Shown here piece by piece: positions 34,317 through 44,335 of a stretch of DNA of 64,000 bases. Made by a program: the position numbers and the translations under genes. The notes under the pieces were generated by a model. That model was not told the DNA's origin. It made no database searches and was given only the letters and a program-made list of their open reading frames with translations. Location: NCBI RefSeq assembly GCF_014356525.2, contig NC_052510.1, positions 21,295,636-21,359,635 on the forward strand, read 5' to 3'. The DNA is from Nilaparvata lugens. Lineage: Eukaryota > Arthropoda > Insecta > Hemiptera > Delphacidae. Each line of letters begins with the position of its first letter. The first letter of the stretch is position 1.

Positions 34317-35110
34317 ATGTTTAAATGTTTAAATGTTTAAATGTTTAAATGTTTAAATGTTTAAATGTTTAAATGTTTAAATGTTTAAATGTTTAAATGT
34401 TTAAATGTTTAAATTTTAAATGTTTAAATGTTTAAATGTTAAATGTTTAAATGTTAAATGTTTAAATGTTTAAATGTTTAAATGTTTAAATGTTTAAATG
34501 TTTAAATGTTTAAATGTTTAAATGTTTAAATGTTTAAATGTTTAAATGTTAATGTTTAAATGTTCAAATGTTTAAATGTTCAAATGTTTAAATGTTTAAA
34601 TGTTTAAATGTTTAAATGTTCAAATGTTCAAATGTTCAAATGTTCAAATGTTCAAATGTTCAAATGTTTAAATGTTTAAGGCCCGGTTGCACAACAGCCG
34701 GTTAAATTATAACCGTGATTAATTTCACGGGAGCCAATCAGAGACGGCGTTTTTGAAAAGACGGCTTCTCTGATTGGTTCTCATGGAATTAATCACGGTT
34801 AAAATTTAACCGGCTGTTGTGCAACCGGCACTTAGTTTAAATGTTTAAATTTTTAAATGTTCAAATGTTAAATGTTCAAATGTTTAAATGTTCAAATGTT
34901 CAAATGTTTAAATGTTTAAATGTTTAAATGTTTAAATGTTTAAATGTTTAAATGTTTAAATGTTTAAATGTTTAAATGTTTGAATGTTTGAATGTTTGAA
35001 TGTTTAAATGTTTAAATGTTCAAATGTTTAAATGTTCAAATGTTTAAATGTTCAAATGTTTAAATGTTTAAATGTTTAAATGTTCAAATGTTTTAATTTT
35101 TAAATGGTTA
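34317..35110. repeat. 8-bp satellite array (ATGTTTAA)n
   Basis: About 80 copies of ATGTTTAA. Variants are ATGTTCAA (clustered 34561-34670 and 34860-35090), ATGTTTGA (34978-35000) and 7-mers that lose one base. The array is interrupted by a foldback MITE at 34680-34832 and continues the left remnant at 18771-18861. Confidence 0.95.
34680..34832. mobile_element. Foldback MITE inside the satellite
   Basis: GGCCCGGTTGCACAACAGCC at the left is complementary to CGGCTGTTGTGCAACCGG at the right. GATTAATTTCACGGGAGCC pairs with the TGGAATTAATCACGG side. The whole 150 bp folds into one hairpin around GACGGCGTTTTTGAAAAGAC. Flanks are satellite units. No coding capacity. Confidence 0.9.
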
Positions 35111-35326
35111 AATGGTTATTACAGTAGATATCAGACTATAGAATAATGTTATTATTCATCATAAATCAGCTGACAAGAGATTACACAGATATGTGGAGAA
35201 GCCAGTCTATTCCTGTATTTCCATAAGGTCTATAGTTTCAATCAGATACTTGTTGATGAGAAAACTGCGTGAGGTCTACTGTTCACAGAACTACTAGTGT
35301 TTCAATGTTCAAATGTTTATAGTTTG

Positions 35327-35405
35327 TGTAAAGCAAGTTGAGACTTGGCCCTCCATCCGAAGAAATTACAGGGTTGCCAAATCGTGTAAAATTGCAACTT
35401 TCTCA
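35327..35405. repeat. Dispersed repeat, inverted relative to 11575-11670
   Basis: AAGTTGAGACTTGGCCCTCC, then CCGAAGAAATTACAGGG, then AATCGTGTAAAATTGCAA is the reverse-complement counterpart of the 11.6-kb copy. The rest of 35111-35700 is AT-rich with no gene. Confidence 0.6.
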
Positions 35406-35700
35406 AATTTCCAATTCAACGTCAGAATTGGATGTATAATATCATCCCCGATATCCTAGTAGTGCTAAAAAGGTTTAAGGGTTGAAGGATAAAAAGGAAA
35501 TTCAACTTTTATGATAAAATTGGAAACATCGCGAAGATTTGTTTTATTCTTTTGAATATCACTTCTCTCAGAATCATGTAGCGTCGTAATGAGTATTAAT
35601 TTTATATCAAATGAACGGGGAGACTGTCTCCTTCCTATTGGTTTCTGGATCATTTTTATCCGACCCATGGTTATTTTTTAATTAATAATCATGTTCTTCA

Positions 35701-37604
35701 ATGTCGAGCAGAAAACATGAAATTTTCGACATGCTAGAAACTTTTTTGTCTCAAAAGATAAGTAGGTGGTTAAAGCGAGAAAGTTTCTCAGAAATAATTG
35801 AGATTATTTTTCCAAATGAAAATAATGAAGTTCAAGAAACTGAGACGAATGAAATTGAGGGAACTGAGAATGAAACAAATGAAATTGAAAATGCAGTCAA
35901 TGAAATTGAGGTAAATGAAGGAAGTGGAGAAGAAATGTTAGATAGGAATGATAATGAGAGAGAAACAGAAGAGAGGTGAGAAAACCAGTGTGGTTGAAAG
36001 ACTATGAAACCAGTTATCTTAGTTTATCAGTAAATGGGCCTCTCACATATTCTGAAGCTATAAAATCAAACCATGCTGAAAAATGGTTAGAGGCAGTTTA
36101 AACTGAATTGAATGCTTTGACAGAGGATAATACTTGGACAGAGGTAGAGACTGCACCAGAAAATAAAGAAGTAATTGATAGCAAATGGGTATTTAAGACA
36201 AAAATGATGAGAAGGGTAACATTCAATACAAGGCTAGATTAGTTGCTAGGGGATCAAACAAAAGGATAACATAGATTTGAATGACATTTATGCTCCTGTG
36301 GCTAGATTGCCGACCTTTCGAATTTTTATGAGTGTTGTAAATAAATTAAGTTTTCCTGTTTATCAGATGGATGTAAAAATGCTTTCCTTGATGGTGAAAC
36401 AAAAGAAGACGTTTATATGACATTAACTGAGGGAGTAAAAGGATTGAGAAATGAGGTTTGTAAACTTGAGAAGTCAATTCATGGGCTAAAGAAATCACCA
36501 AAAGACTGGAATTCTAAATTCGATTTTGTAATGAGAATGAACAATTTTACAAGGTCAAAGAACGATTATTGCTTGTATTCTAAAATCATGAAGGGTGAGA
36601 AGGTATTTCTATTATTGTATGTAGATGACTTACTCTTCTTTGGCTGAGATGAGGATGAGGTATCAAGATTGAAATCTATCTTACAAGAGAATTTCAAGAT
36701 GAAGGACTTGGAATGAATGTCAAACAGGATATTGAGAAAGGGTGACTGCTATTAGTCAAAAGAAATATCTCAAGCGAGTATTAGAAACATTCAACATGCA
36801 AGATTGTAAACCCATGGAAACTCCCATTGACAAAAACTTCAACTTTGAATTATTGAAAAGAGAGAAATCTGAAACTTTAGAAATAGAGAAGAAATGTCGT
36901 AGATTAATTGGCTGTCTTATGTATGCTGTTGTAGGATCTAGACCTGACTTGTATTGTACTATATCTTTTTTGAGTCATTTCCTAAGTTGTGCCAGTGAAA
37001 TGCTGTATAAGATGTTAAAACGTGTATTGCGATATGTAAAATGTACTTTAGATATTTAGAGTTTGATTATAAGAGAAATTAAAATGATGAAGTAATTGTT
37101 GACTATGTACATGCAAACTGGGGTGGTGACTTGGAGAGAAGATCAACCTCAGGTTACTGTTTTAAAGGATTTGGCAACACAATTTCTTGGTGTACCAAGA
37201 AGCAACACAGCATAGCTTTGTCCAGCACAGAAGCTGAGTATGTAGCTTTAAGCCAAGCTGCAAGCGAGGCTTGTTGGATTAGAGGTGTGTTAACAGATTT
37301 TTGTATACCGGTAATCGATGAAAATTGTCTTATTTTATTGTATAAAGACAATCAATCTGCTATAAAAATAGCTCATAATCCTGAGAATCATGAACAAATG
37401 AAACATATAGATATAAGGTATTATTCTATTGGAGAAAAAGTTTCCAATGGCATTATTCAAATAAAATATTTAAAATCAAATGATCAAATCGCTGACATAT
37501 TCACGAAACCATTGGGAAGAGAACTTCCCTGTAAAATTCAGGAACAATATTTTCTAAGAATAATTAAAATATTATATAAAAGTAAGAGGGTGTATGTTAT
37601 TTGA
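35701..37604 (+). pseudogene. copia-type pol remnant (RT and RNase H)
   Basis: Begins in a Glu/Asn-rich linker (35701-35979). Then the Ty1/copia RT domain opens with YSEAIKSNHAEKWLEAV (36050), interrupted by stops. Further pieces are KLEKSIHGLKKSPKDWN, the catalytic LLLYVDDLLFFG (YVDD at 36618-36629), KYLKRVLETFNMQDCKPMET and RLIGCLMYAVVGSRPDLY. RNase H follows: TSGYCFKGFGNTISW, SSTEAEYVALSQAASEACW and KHIDIRYYSIGE, ending QIADIFTKPL. The domain order RT-RNase H with integrase upstream is that of copia. At least six stops or shifts and no gag, integrase or 5' LTR: a dead 3' fragment. Confidence 0.9.
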
Positions 37605-37830
37605 TAATGAAAGTAACATAATGATATTCATGGCACTGGCTATTTTTGGCGCTTTTACTCTGAGGCCTGTTGTGTTGTGTGTGTGTGTGTGTGTGTGTGT
37701 ACTTGTGAAATGTAATGGCTAACGAGTAGTGCATTGTACTGTGTATAATAATCATATTCCATTAAAAGTAAATTGATATGATATTGAAGATGAATTATCT
37801 ATTCACTAACCAGTTAAAACCTTCTTACGT
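37590..37830 (+). repeat. Possible copia 3' LTR fragment with (GT)n
   Basis: A purine stretch (AAAAGTAAGAGGG) ends just before TGTATGTTATTTG at 37590, the place and start expected for the 3' LTR. A (GT)n tract is at 37670-37700. The end is not defined because the next element begins at about 37825. Confidence 0.4.
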
Positions 37831-38513
37831 CTCTAAGGTCTTATTTCTAACGACTCTGGAAACGAACTGCATGATTAATGCTGGCGGACGATTTTTTTCA
37901 CGCACTGGTAAAGGGTGAGCAGCACTTAATATGTCATCGTCCTTTAATTCTATTTCAATTTCATCTGCAATTTTCTTCAGCAGCTCCCAAGGCGCCTTCT
38001 TCGAGGAATCTTCCATCCCATGAATTTCCAAGTTCCAACCCCTATCATATTGATCGAGATCGTTTAATTGTAGCCTCAAATCTTCGATTACACAGTCCTT
38101 GGAACGTTATTGTTTTTTACTTTATGAATCTCTTTGGAGAGTTTCATATTTGCATACCTCATATTTTTCGGAAATAAACTTCTATGACTTCCTTGTTTCG
38201 TGGTACAAACAGATTCAATGTTGGTTATTTTATCATTCAGCAAAGTTAGAATTGTTTTAATTTCGGAAAGTTCAGTATTAGATGATCCCTCTGTATTAAA
38301 TGAAGAGTTTATTGTATCACCTGCGGATCCCTGTCCAGTTTTCGCACTCTTACACACATACATACAACGCCATTTCTTCTTTTCGTTGGAAGACATTCTA
38401 TTGTAGGCCGCTTCCTCCAAACTGCATCCAAAGTGGTAGCTATTCTTGCAACCATCACATGTCACAAATCCTGAAGCTGGTAGATTGCCATCACAGTAAT
38501 TACACCGAGCCAT
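37825..38513 (-). pseudogene. Non-LTR ORF1 with N-terminal PHD-type finger
   Basis: Start ATG at 38513: MARCNYCDGNLPASGFVTCD, then GCKNSYHFGCS and KKKWRCMYVCKS, a C4HC3-like PHD finger within the first 55 residues. A Ser/Asn-rich linker and short coiled coil (SEIKTILTLLNDKITNIES) follow. After a frameshift near 38085, the piece 38079-37825 reads LQLNDLDQYDRGWNLEIHGM, the start of the C-terminal domain common to these ORF1 proteins, with IMQFVSRVVRNK at its end. The frame to 38735 upstream is not needed. PHD-bearing ORF1 proteins are known from several insect non-LTR elements (recollection). Confidence 0.75.
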
Positions 38514-39021
38514 TATACTTGAACTATTATAATATTTTTTGAAATAGAATGAAAACTCAACAAGTAATAGAAAGTAGCGGAGTTGAAAAAAACTTTTTAT
38601 CTGAAAGATTATACCGTCCTTCCGCCTCGAGCGACTGAATGCGACTAAATTCTCATGATTATATTGCTTTAAACGATGAGAACAAAATTTTCTTGAATAG
38701 TAACTCAATAAAAGCGTGATGGAAAAATTGTCCAAGTGTCGTTTTTTGTAATCCAGTGTAGATTTCTAAGCTGAGACATAATGATGAAGCCCTCAAGCCA
38801 TTTATATAATTTTATATAAATAAATATAACACTGCTTGACTTAGCCACCTGTATTGAATTTACTCCTCATTTTTGACTTTATTAGGCCTAAAATGTAGGC
38901 CTATAGAAAACTTGAAACACATATTCATAATGTCCATAATATATAATTACCCCATCTTAAAGATACACGGACTGTCATTTAACTATCAAGTTATTTATTC
39001 ATGATTACAGAATCCACTTAC

Positions 39022-39199
39022 CATACTTCACAACCTTGGAATTCAATGCATTTATGTAGATAACTTCCATGATATCCCCCAAAGAGTATTCGTAGTCGCC
39101 TGCGTTTCCATTAATGTTCAGTTTAACTGCATCAGTGTGTCTAATAGCTAGGGTGAGCGTATTCGGCCTGAATGTAGTTTTAACTCTCACAATCTTGTG
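39022..39199 (-). CDS. Coding exon 3 of the unrecognised gene
   Basis: Acceptor ATGATTTACAG|CAC at 39200-39201 and donor TATG|GTAAGT at 39021. The 178-nt exon gives 59 full codons (residues 117-175, from HKIVRVKTTFRPNTL to NALNSKVVKY) plus one base. It starts in phase 0, matching the end of exon 2 only about 1.6 kb away. The alternating hydrophobic/polar pattern suggests beta strands, for example around LTLAIRHTDAVKLNI. No catalytic motif or known domain was recognised. It is followed by an intron of about 25.2 kb in this model; further small exons inside that intron cannot be excluded. Confidence 0.75.
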
Positions 39200-39479
39200 C
39201 TGTAAATCATAATAGACACTATCAAATAATCATTGTTCACTCAGGAGAGACAATTTTCTAATTGGTAAATTGGAATGGGTTGATGGTTGAGAATATCAAG
39301 GGATATATCATATTAAAAAACAGTTATTCGCATAATGAATATCCCATTAGACCTAAGTGTAGGCTACTAAGGCTAGAGAAGGCACCCGTGATCTCTACAA
39401 TTATTATTCAACCGTGGAGATGTCTTGAACCCAGATACAGTACAGAGAAGTCTTGAGCCCTGCTCACACATGATTTGAG

Positions 39480-39805
39480 TTGGCTTCCATCTAGTTCCAT
39501 GGTCAGTTTCTCATCGTTCCCTCAATGCCATATACACTATTATTTCTGTCCGGCTTATTCTCATGCCTCTTCTCATGCCGGCTTCTTGTCATCCGCAAAC
39601 AGCATGCTATCATGGCGTTGGCCTCTTAGCCTCAGATCCTATGACTTCAATAATCAGGTCAAACAGGTATGGAGTGAGTGCTGAGCTTTGGTGAAGACCG
39701 ACTTGTACAAGGAACTCATCAGTTCTTCCCACACTGGTTCTTACTTGTGGGATGGCTCCTCTGTACATTTCCCTCACCAGACAAATATACTTCTCCTCCA
39801 GCTAT
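39480..39805 (-). pseudogene. RTE-type reverse transcriptase fragment
   Basis: Minus-strand reading LEEKYICLVREMYRGAIPQV then RTSVGRTDEFLVQVGLHQSS and ALTPYLFDLIIEVI, followed by a shift and SMLFADDKK. The VxxMYxxAxxxVRT, VGLHQxSALxPYLF and FADD motifs are those of RTE-like or related reverse transcriptases. The active-site motif is degenerate context-wise and frames are broken. Between exon 3 and exon 2 of the host gene, on the same strand. Confidence 0.75.
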
Positions 39806-40843
39806 TGTCTAAAGTGCTTACTTTACTCCCTGGAACATAATACTAAAGGGTCACTTTTTCGCTCTCGGGACGAAAAAAAGAGAAAAACTCCCTAGAGTGT
39901 AAAAGTAACTCCATTTAAATAACATGGGAAGCATCTCTATTTTAATAACTTATATTTGAAATATGTTAGAAGGTCTAAGCTCAGATGAGGAAGCATAATA
40001 GAGGTGTCTGTCATTGAGTCAACTGAATTCAATACCACAACCAGAAAATTGATCAACTCATGAAATATATGTTTGCATGATATTACATACTTAATATTAG
40101 TAGACGATGAAAATTTATACATATTTTAAAATATTATTTTATTCTATTCAAAATACCAGCCTACAAATATTTTTTATCTGCAATTCAAATCTGAAATGCG
40201 TGATCTGAATTCAGTCATTTTTGATAGTCGCCCAGCTGATAATTACTACTAATGTTGCCGATAGACAGCACAATCGGCAGTGCCAATCAGACGACCGGTT
40301 TTTAAGTTTTAGATTTTAGGTTATGTTGTTAAAAAACATTGTCACCAATAACGTAAGTTATTAAATTGATTTGATTTGCAGTTTCTATAAAAACAATGTA
40401 GATGGATCGGAAGAATGTTGTGAACATCACGAGCGAAAATTTTTTTTCCCTCAGGAAAATTGTTGCCTCGGCTTCGCCTCGGGCTTCAAACTTTTTCCCA
40501 CAGGGTGAAAATGTTGTACTTTTCACTTTAGATATACAAATAACTATTTCTGGCACAATCCTTCCCCCCCATACTCCACCATACAGCGCCGGTGCTTGCT
40601 TTCAAAAGAAAACTTTTAATCCAAATAAAATTGACAAAGAACTTTTTTTTTAAATTATGTGTAGTGTCTTTGTGTTGAATATGACTAATATTGTGACCTT
40701 TTTCAATATGGTATTGTTTGCTATCAGTGGAAAATAAACTATTGAATTTAATTTGCACTGAAATAGATGAGAAATATTCGAGTACCAGAGTTGAGTGGTG
40801 ATGAAAACCTATAAAAAGCGAGCATCAGGCTAGCAGTACTTAC

Positions 40844-41003
40844 CACATCATTGGTACATAGATATACTTTTTGTTCAGTCACTTCAAACATTTCGAAGAA
40901 GTCCTCCTCATCCAACTCATATACATTGTCTTCAATGAATTCCACAACTCTAGGAAGGTATCTAAGGCCATAAAATGCTTTCGTGTTTGTATCGAGAAAG
41001 CAC
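40844..41003 (-). CDS. Coding exon 2 of the unrecognised gene
   Basis: Acceptor TTTTCATAG|G at 41004-41005 and donor GATGTG|GTAAGT at 40843. The exon is 160 nt and supplies residues 64-116, starting CFLDTNTKAFYGLRYLP and containing an acidic run (YELDEEDFFEMFEV). Its first base completes the Lys codon begun in exon 1, and it ends in phase 0. The intron to exon 1 is about 22.4 kb and contains the segmental duplication, two LTR elements and two non-LTR elements. The first 13 bases and the acceptor are also present in a second copy at about 49928-49941, because the breakpoint of a tandem duplication lies inside this exon. No domain recognised. Confidence 0.75.
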
Positions 41004-41100
41004 CTATGAAAACGAACGAGAGTGTTGAAAAAATATCATCTTATTTAAAGGTGACTACATAGTTATAGTCAATCTGGTTGACATTAGAGGCTGCTCAAGG

Positions 41101-41278
41101 CACTACCTCCGTAAACAAAGCCGTAGTGCATTCGTGTGATGTCAGCACAGGTAGGGCTCCTACACCAATAACAACTCGTTGATATCAGCTGATCTATATC
41201 AGCTAGTGTTTTTATTGATGTAGGAGCCCTACCTGTACTGACGTCACACGAATGCACTATGTCTTTTTTCACGGAGTA
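41101..41278. mobile_element. Foldback MITE (unit A copy)
   Basis: Long inverted arms: GTAGTGCATTCGTGTGATGT and GCACAGGTAGGGCTCCTACA on the left, complements on the right. The loop contains GATATCAGCTGATC. CTCAAGG flanks both sides (41094-41100 and 41279-41285), a likely 7- to 8-bp target duplication. Confidence 0.85.
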
Positions 41279-41678
41279 CTCAAGGGGCCCATGGCTCCCC
41301 CAAAAGCTCAGAGGATATTTTTATTTCAAACAGGACTATATAAAAAATTAATGTTTTTCAAAAAATATTCAAATTTGAATCATTTATCATGAAACGCAAT
41401 TCATTGAATAATATTTGTGAACCTATTTCTAAATTTCCGTTCGTCTATTTCTAAATGTTTACTATTTCCGTCCAATATGTAACTGGCGGACCGATAAAAT
41501 TATTCCTGCCTTATACATTAAATTTCGAAGAGAGAAAGAGGTTATTGAGATAAATTCAAGCAATAGTTAAAAAAACTCGACATGTTGACACAGTTTGCAC
41601 AGTTACTTGCACTCACCAGAAAAAAATTTATTTTATCACGTGTCTGTACAAACAATTGTATTTGTACACATTAGATAC

Positions 41679-42007
41679 TGTCACGGTGAGATTCGCCAAA
41701 CAGCTTTGATAAGCAACTTTCTATAATAATAAGCTAAAAATTACAACTACCCACCTTTATTGGCTGTTGAAATAACAACAAAATCTATGATATATTCATT
41801 TATTAAGATCCAGATTCACAAACAGTTGTAAATGGTTTTCGAATAACCTATAACAGCATAATGAATGTTTGTTTACAATAAGGGTTAGTTTCTCGATGCA
41901 AACTGAGCCGGCTACCTTATCAGTCAGCTGATAACCGGCGTGTCTGTTTCTGATTGTTGACTGCTTGCTTCGATTTTCAATTTTATTATATTGTTTATTG
42001 TAGGCCT
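41679..42007 (+). repeat. Partial LTR (TGTCACGG family), 5' piece in unit A
   Basis: Starts TGTCACGG after ATAC (41675-41678). It is interrupted at TAGGCCT (42007) by the 7.75-kb LTR element. The continuation is at 49762-49927. Confidence 0.88.
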
Positions 42008-44321
42008 TGTGCCTCTCGCTAACATTCAGCAGCAGTGGCGCAGTTGTGTGCCAAAGAAGATAATTTTGAATAGAATTTAGAATTTAGAAATAGGCCGGCA
42101 CATCTAGAAAATACCTGAGTCTATACCTAATTCATGCAGGTGAACGGGCTACAGTCAAGAAAACTTCAATTAATCTTGCCATGCCTGATTTAATAGGTTT
42201 ATACACTACACTTATAGGAATAACACTACACTTTGAAATAATTAAACAAAAAATACAAACAGTTTCAATAACATTGGCAAAAAAAAATCGAACAACAGAA
42301 ACAACAATATCATGTTAATTTGTTGACATTCTTCATCTGATTCGGGGGCGCATTACTATCCCCGTTTAGATAGCAATACGTCACAAAACCAAACAAGATC
42401 AGTCACAAAATAACCAATTAATTTCAACATGAAATTACTCAAGAAAGAAAAACCCGTTGAACCCAAGTTTCGTCGATAGTAACCCATATAACCCATTTCA
42501 TAATAATTTCGAATCCCCACTTTTGATTGACATTCTCGAATGAACCTTTGTTTCACTACACTGCACTTTCGTTGGTTTGTAAGTTGCTTTATCGTCGGGG
42601 TTACAGTACCTTGTTTTTGGCGGTGAGCTTTTACCGGTTGAATTTGGCTGGACGGCGACGTCCTCTTACGTCCCTAGACCTGTCGTCTGAACGGGTGTCT
42701 TGAAGCGGTGTTACATAAAGTTGCGGAACCAAAGGGGTGGTAGTACAAGAAGTTGGTTTGGGGACACACATGAACCGCTGTAAATAAATGTATTACAGCA
42801 TTAATTTCTAACTCTTCCTACAATTCATCAAAAGCTAAAACAGGAGTCCTCATTTTATATAGATTTTTATCTTTAAACTACTGATTCTTTTTATCAGAAT
42901 TAATGGATCTTTCTTCACAAATAATTCAAATTGAAATGATGCTAACTTATATGATATTTTTCGTTTGGTTTGCGAAATCAAATATAATTTTTCATATAGT
43001 AGCTCGGCTAGTATTGTTGGAAACTTGTGCGCCAGCCAACATTTATTTTATTTATTATTTATGAACTATAGGACGCAATCCAAGTGTAAATAACGGGCAT
43101 TCGCCCAAAACTGCTCAGAACCTTAATTAAAAATGAACATTCCAGAGTTTATGATTTGATTTACCTTTAATTAAATAAAATTAGTAAACACATAGAAAGT
43201 AATTTAAATTGTATTAAAATTTGAACATTCATTAATATTAATTTCCTGGAAAAGAAAAACTTTCTTCTTCGTCTATTAAGATTTCTATCATAAAAAATTT
43301 ACTAAATCATTCGACAGCCTTAATGACATAAGAAAACAGAGTCTGAAAAATATAAATTAAAAAATGTCATAAACTCAATATGAACATAATCTTAAAAGTT
43401 TCATTCCAATTTAAAGGCTATCTTCCTGACTTTCAGCAATACTCTACGATAATATATCTCCAGAAACAATAACTCAAATGTAACGTAACTGAAAACTTTC
43501 TATACTTCTGTAGAAAAAAAATTATAATTATCTTCCATCACTAATAAAATCAAAGGATTATTCTCAATCAATATTATTAACTTGAAAAATAACAGGCTTT
43601 GTTGATAAAATCTTTTGATTGAAGTTTCACTTAATTAATTTCCCTAAATTATATTTTAACCTTAGTTTACGTACCTTAGCGGTTATTTGAAGAAACAATT
43701 ATTCGTACATGATGAAGAAACACAATTAAACCTTTCAGGACATGGCACTACTAGTAAATTTAAACATTAATAAAAAATAAAACTAGCTCCTACATTAACT
43801 AAAAATGATATAAACTCATAAACTTGCCCAAAAAGGGCGAAACATAATGACTACATCTTTACTCTCGTAGTGCTCCTAGCAAAGTGTCCTCCGAAACGTA
43901 ATCTGGTCTGTCGGCTGGGGAATCCCCACTACTGTATTTAGAAACAGGTCTCCTATTGGGCGAATGGAATCAATTTGACCAATCGTCGCGTGGCTTCTAC
44001 AGCCTTTGGACCAAATAGTAACTGCAAAATCGGTAGTTTGTTATAATTTCAATGCTTGCTGTTTTCCAACTTATCGCATTTTATGTCGCGACAAGAAGGC
44101 TAAGTTTTAGAGATAATTCCATAATCTACATTCCTCGATGACTCAGAGCCACAATTTTTAAATATCTATCATGGGAAACTCGAAGTCATGGCCGTTCATA
44201 ATAGAGAGAGAAAATAATTTATTTCGCTAACTCACTTACAATAATGGCTCCAGTCTATTGCGTATTAGATTTACTATTATAACTTGGGAAAAGGCCTGAA
44301 TTAAAGAGAGTGCCCGGCACA
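42008..44321 (-). repeat. 3' LTR of the 7.75-kb element, 2314 bp
   Basis: Complete, with TG...CA ends and the 6-bp inverted terminus TGTGCC/GGCACA. An identical short open frame is present in both LTRs (42356-42556 here) but has no recognisable product. Confidence 0.9.
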
Positions 44322-44335
44322 CTCCCCTTCCTTCC
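44322..44335 (-). other. Polypurine tract
   Basis: CTCCCCTTCCTTCC on the plus strand, GGAAGGAAGGGGAG on the minus strand, touching the 3' LTR start. It would prime plus-strand DNA synthesis. Confidence 0.8.

Noticed and set aside
34317..35110. CRISPR-like regular repeats
   Set aside because: Unit is 8 bp without spacers; a simple satellite in eukaryotic DNA.
40402..40653. 83-codon plus frame near exon 2
   Set aside because: Not part of the phase-consistent gene model, and the minus strand here is intron; contains an inverted CCGAGGC motif that looks repeat-derived.
42356..42556. 66-codon frame present identically at 47796-47996
   Set aside because: Identity reflects the two LTRs of one recent element, not selection for a protein; no start context or domain.
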